From Streptomyces coelicoflavus (GTDB lineage: Bacteria; Actinomycetota; Actinomycetes; Streptomycetales; Streptomycetaceae), in contig NZ_BEWB01000007.1 of assembly GCF_003112555.1 (NCBI RefSeq), forward strand, positions 372,001-436,000: DNA of 64,000 nucleotides, read 5' to 3'. The notes beneath the pieces are model-generated. The model saw nothing but the letters and a program-made list of their open reading frames with translations. It made no database searches and had not been told where the DNA came from. Positions 62,582 to 64,000 of this stretch are shown piece by piece (position 1 is the first letter of the stretch; each line of letters starts with the position of its first letter). Position numbers and translations under genes: made by a program.

Positions 62582-63648
62582 TCGTCGATGTTCCCGGCGT
62601 CGAAGACCGTCGGATCGCCGAGGGTGATGACGCCGTTCCCGCCGAGCTTGAACCAGCCCATGTCCCCGGCCAGGAACATCTGCCCCTCCCGGCCGGTGAT
62701 CTGCCCGGAGGCGAGGGCCACCGCGGCGTGGCCGGCCAGCTCCCCGAGCTTGGCCGGGTCCCACAGCAGGAACGCCTCCACCGTGCCGTCCTCGATGTAC
62801 GGACGCATGTCATTGGGTGCGCCGAGCCCGGTGAGCTTCACCTCGCCCTTGTGCGACGACTGGGAGAGGTACTTCGCGGCCGCCTTGATCCCGTTGGTGC
62901 TGGGAGAGATGATCCCCTTCAGGTTCCCGTGCTTCCGGAGCAGCTCCTCGGTCTTCCGGTACGACTTCTCCGCCTCGTCGTCTCCGTAGGCGACGTCGAC
63001 CAGCCGCATGTCCTTGTACCGCGGGTCGTCCAGCTCCTTCCTGATGCTGCTGATCCAGGCGTTCTGGTTCGTCGCCGTCCGGGCGGCGGACAGGATCGCC
63101 ACGTCACCCCGGTAGCCGATCTGCTCACCCAGCAGTTCCAGCTGGCGAACGGCGATGTCCTCGGCACTCGCGGGGGCGACGAAGGCGTAGCGGCACTCGG
63201 GCTTCGTGTCGGAGTCGTAGGTGACGACCTTGACGCCCTTGTCCATGGCCTGCTTCAGGGAGTCGCACAGCGCGTCGGGGTCCAGTGCCGAGACGGCGAT
63301 CGCGTCGACCTCCTGTGCGGTGAGGTCGTTGATGTGGGAGACCTGCCCGGAGGCGTCGGCGCCCTGGTCCGTGCCCACTTCCCTGAAGGTCGAGCCCAGT
63401 GACTCGACGGCGCGCTCCCCGCCCTTGTCGGCGACCGAGAAGTAGGGCGTGTTGACCTGCTTGGGAAGGAAACCGACGGTCAGGCCCGTCCTGGTGGGCG
63501 CGTTGGGAGAGGCCTCGGCGTTCTTGGCGTTCGTCGCCGTGTCGCCGTCCGCCGGACCGTCGCCGTCGCCGCACGCGGCGGTGAGAAGACTGAGGGAGGA
63601 CACGGCGGCGACGAGTACGGAGGCACGGCGTGCGGGGATCCTGTGCAT
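62569..63648 (-). CDS. Periplasmic-binding lipoprotein, RhaS/LsrB (rhamnose/AI-2) family
   Basis: Protein of 359 residues. A signal peptide ends at the lipobox L-T-A-A-C. The body is a type I sugar-binding fold of the RhaS/LsrB group: N-T-P-Y-F-S-V-A-D-K-G near the N-terminus, A-V-S-A-L-D-P-D-A-L, and P-N-D-M-R-P-Y-I-E-D-G-T-V near the end. It may bind rhamnose or an AI-2-like sugar. No permease or ATPase follows, because the MASE1 gene converges on it. Its promoter holds the operator shared with the rhamnosidase. Confidence 0.88.
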   Translation of the reverse strand: MHRIPARRASVLVAAVSSLSLLTAACGDGDGPADGDTATNAKNAEASPNAPTRTGLTVGFLPKQVNTPYFSVADKGGERAVESLGSTFREVGTDQGADASGQVSHINDLTAQEVDAIAVSALDPDALCDSLKQAMDKGVKVVTYDSDTKPECRYAFVAPASAEDIAVRQLELLGEQIGYRGDVAILSAARTATNQNAWISSIRKELDDPRYKDMRLVDVAYGDDEAEKSYRKTEELLRKHGNLKGIISPSTNGIKAAAKYLSQSSHKGEVKLTGLGAPNDMRPYIEDGTVEAFLLWDPAKLGELAGHAAVALASGQITGREGQMFLAGDMGWFKLGGNGVITLGDPTVFDAGNIDDYDF

Positions 63649-63693
63649 GCGCTTCTTTCGCGTGGGGCCGCCCGAGCGTGGGGGCTGGGGCGC

Positions 63694-63712
63694 TGAAAGG
63701 ATTCAATGAAGC
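63694..63712. promoter_or_regulatory. Operator before the RhaS-like gene, near copy of the rhamnosidase operator
   Basis: TGAAAGGATTCAATGAAGC differs at one position from TGAAACGATTCAATGAAGC at 24013-24031. It lies about 46 bp upstream of the ATG at 63648. Confidence 0.6.
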
Positions 63713-64000
63713 TTGACCGGGACGTTAGGCAGAAAGCCCGTTGTGGTCAATGCGCGTGCGGGAAGCAGTTGTTGGGTCCGTCGTCCCTCGGGGCTGCCCC
63801 TGCGGGGGTTGCCCGGGCCGGTGCCCGTGTGCCCGCCCCTGCCGCCCGGCCGAGTGTGCGGTCGAAGAGGGTCGGCGCAAGCAGTGCGACTTCACCTGCG
63901 CCTGTCGCGAGGTCATTCGTTCAGGCTGCAATGACTTGCTCACGTCAAGCCGGGCGATCCATGATGCGACGACCGGCGTGCAGAACAACTCCCGTTGCTC
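63713..64000. other. Unassigned 288 bp at the window end
   Basis: Open frames of 73 (plus) and 87 (minus) codons exist but have weak codon bias and no convincing ribosome site. The minus frame begins MFCTPVVASWIARLDV and might be the remains of a coding sequence, but I cannot assign it. I see no RNA gene. Confidence 0.3.

Noticed and set aside
63725..63988. 87-codon minus-strand frame beginning MFCTPVV
   Set aside because: No ribosome site, no recognisable domain and weak codon bias; it may be a remnant but cannot be supported as a gene.

Overview
This window looks like a Streptomyces chromosome. The DNA is very GC-rich with strong third-position GC bias. Regulators are dense (TetR, AraC, LacI, MerR, CGNR and SpoIIE-type), and there are many Tat- and Sec-exported hydrolases. 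It also carries an almost complete coelichelin-type siderophore cluster with DmdR/IdeR-type iron boxes. I saw no tRNA, rRNA, CRISPR array, insertion sequence or phage gene.

Positions 1-20580 hold the siderophore locus: the 3' end of an ornithine N-hydroxylase (cchB), two FecCD permeases, their ATPase and ferric-siderophore lipoprotein (cchC-F), a trimodular NRPS (cchH) flanked by two ABC exporter half-subunits (cchG, cchI), a divergent Fes-type esterase (cchJ) and an MbtH-like protein (cchK). The adenylation codes read as formyl-hydroxyornithine, threonine and hydroxyornithine, as expected for coelichelin. A 25-codon gene resembling ribosomal protein bL37 sits between cchI and cchJ. Iron boxes precede cchE, cchF, cchH and the cchJ/cchK pair. 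A fifth lies about 30 kb away, before a siderophore-interacting ferric reductase at 50 kb.

Positions 20.6-31 kb are mainly secreted degradative enzymes: a GH78 alpha-L-rhamnosidase, an alpha-lytic-type protease, a GH19 chitinase and an AA10 LPMO with a DasR-like site. A helix-turn-helix regulator, an RsbW-like ATP-binding protein and a TetR/flavin-monooxygenase pair lie among them. Positions 31-36 kb hold a Tat-exported ferritin-like protein, a SulP transporter divergent from a MerR regulator, and a VOC protein.

Positions 36-44 kb resemble a catabolic patch around a Baeyer-Villiger monooxygenase, with an SMP-30 lactonase-like lipoprotein, a hydrolase, a short-chain dehydrogenase and AraC and TetR regulators. 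Several clear operator palindromes lie between these genes. Positions 44-50 kb carry a GlxA/HD-domain pair and two CGNR zinc-finger regulators, each divergent from a small metabolic enzyme.

Positions 50-59.5 kb form a minus-strand sugar-utilisation unit: binding lipoprotein, two permeases, LacI regulator, GH5-like enzyme and GH3 enzyme. The end holds a sirtuin, a SpoIIE phosphatase next to a MASE1 membrane protein, and a RhaS/LsrB-type binding lipoprotein. That last gene's upstream operator nearly repeats the one before the rhamnosidase, 40 kb away.
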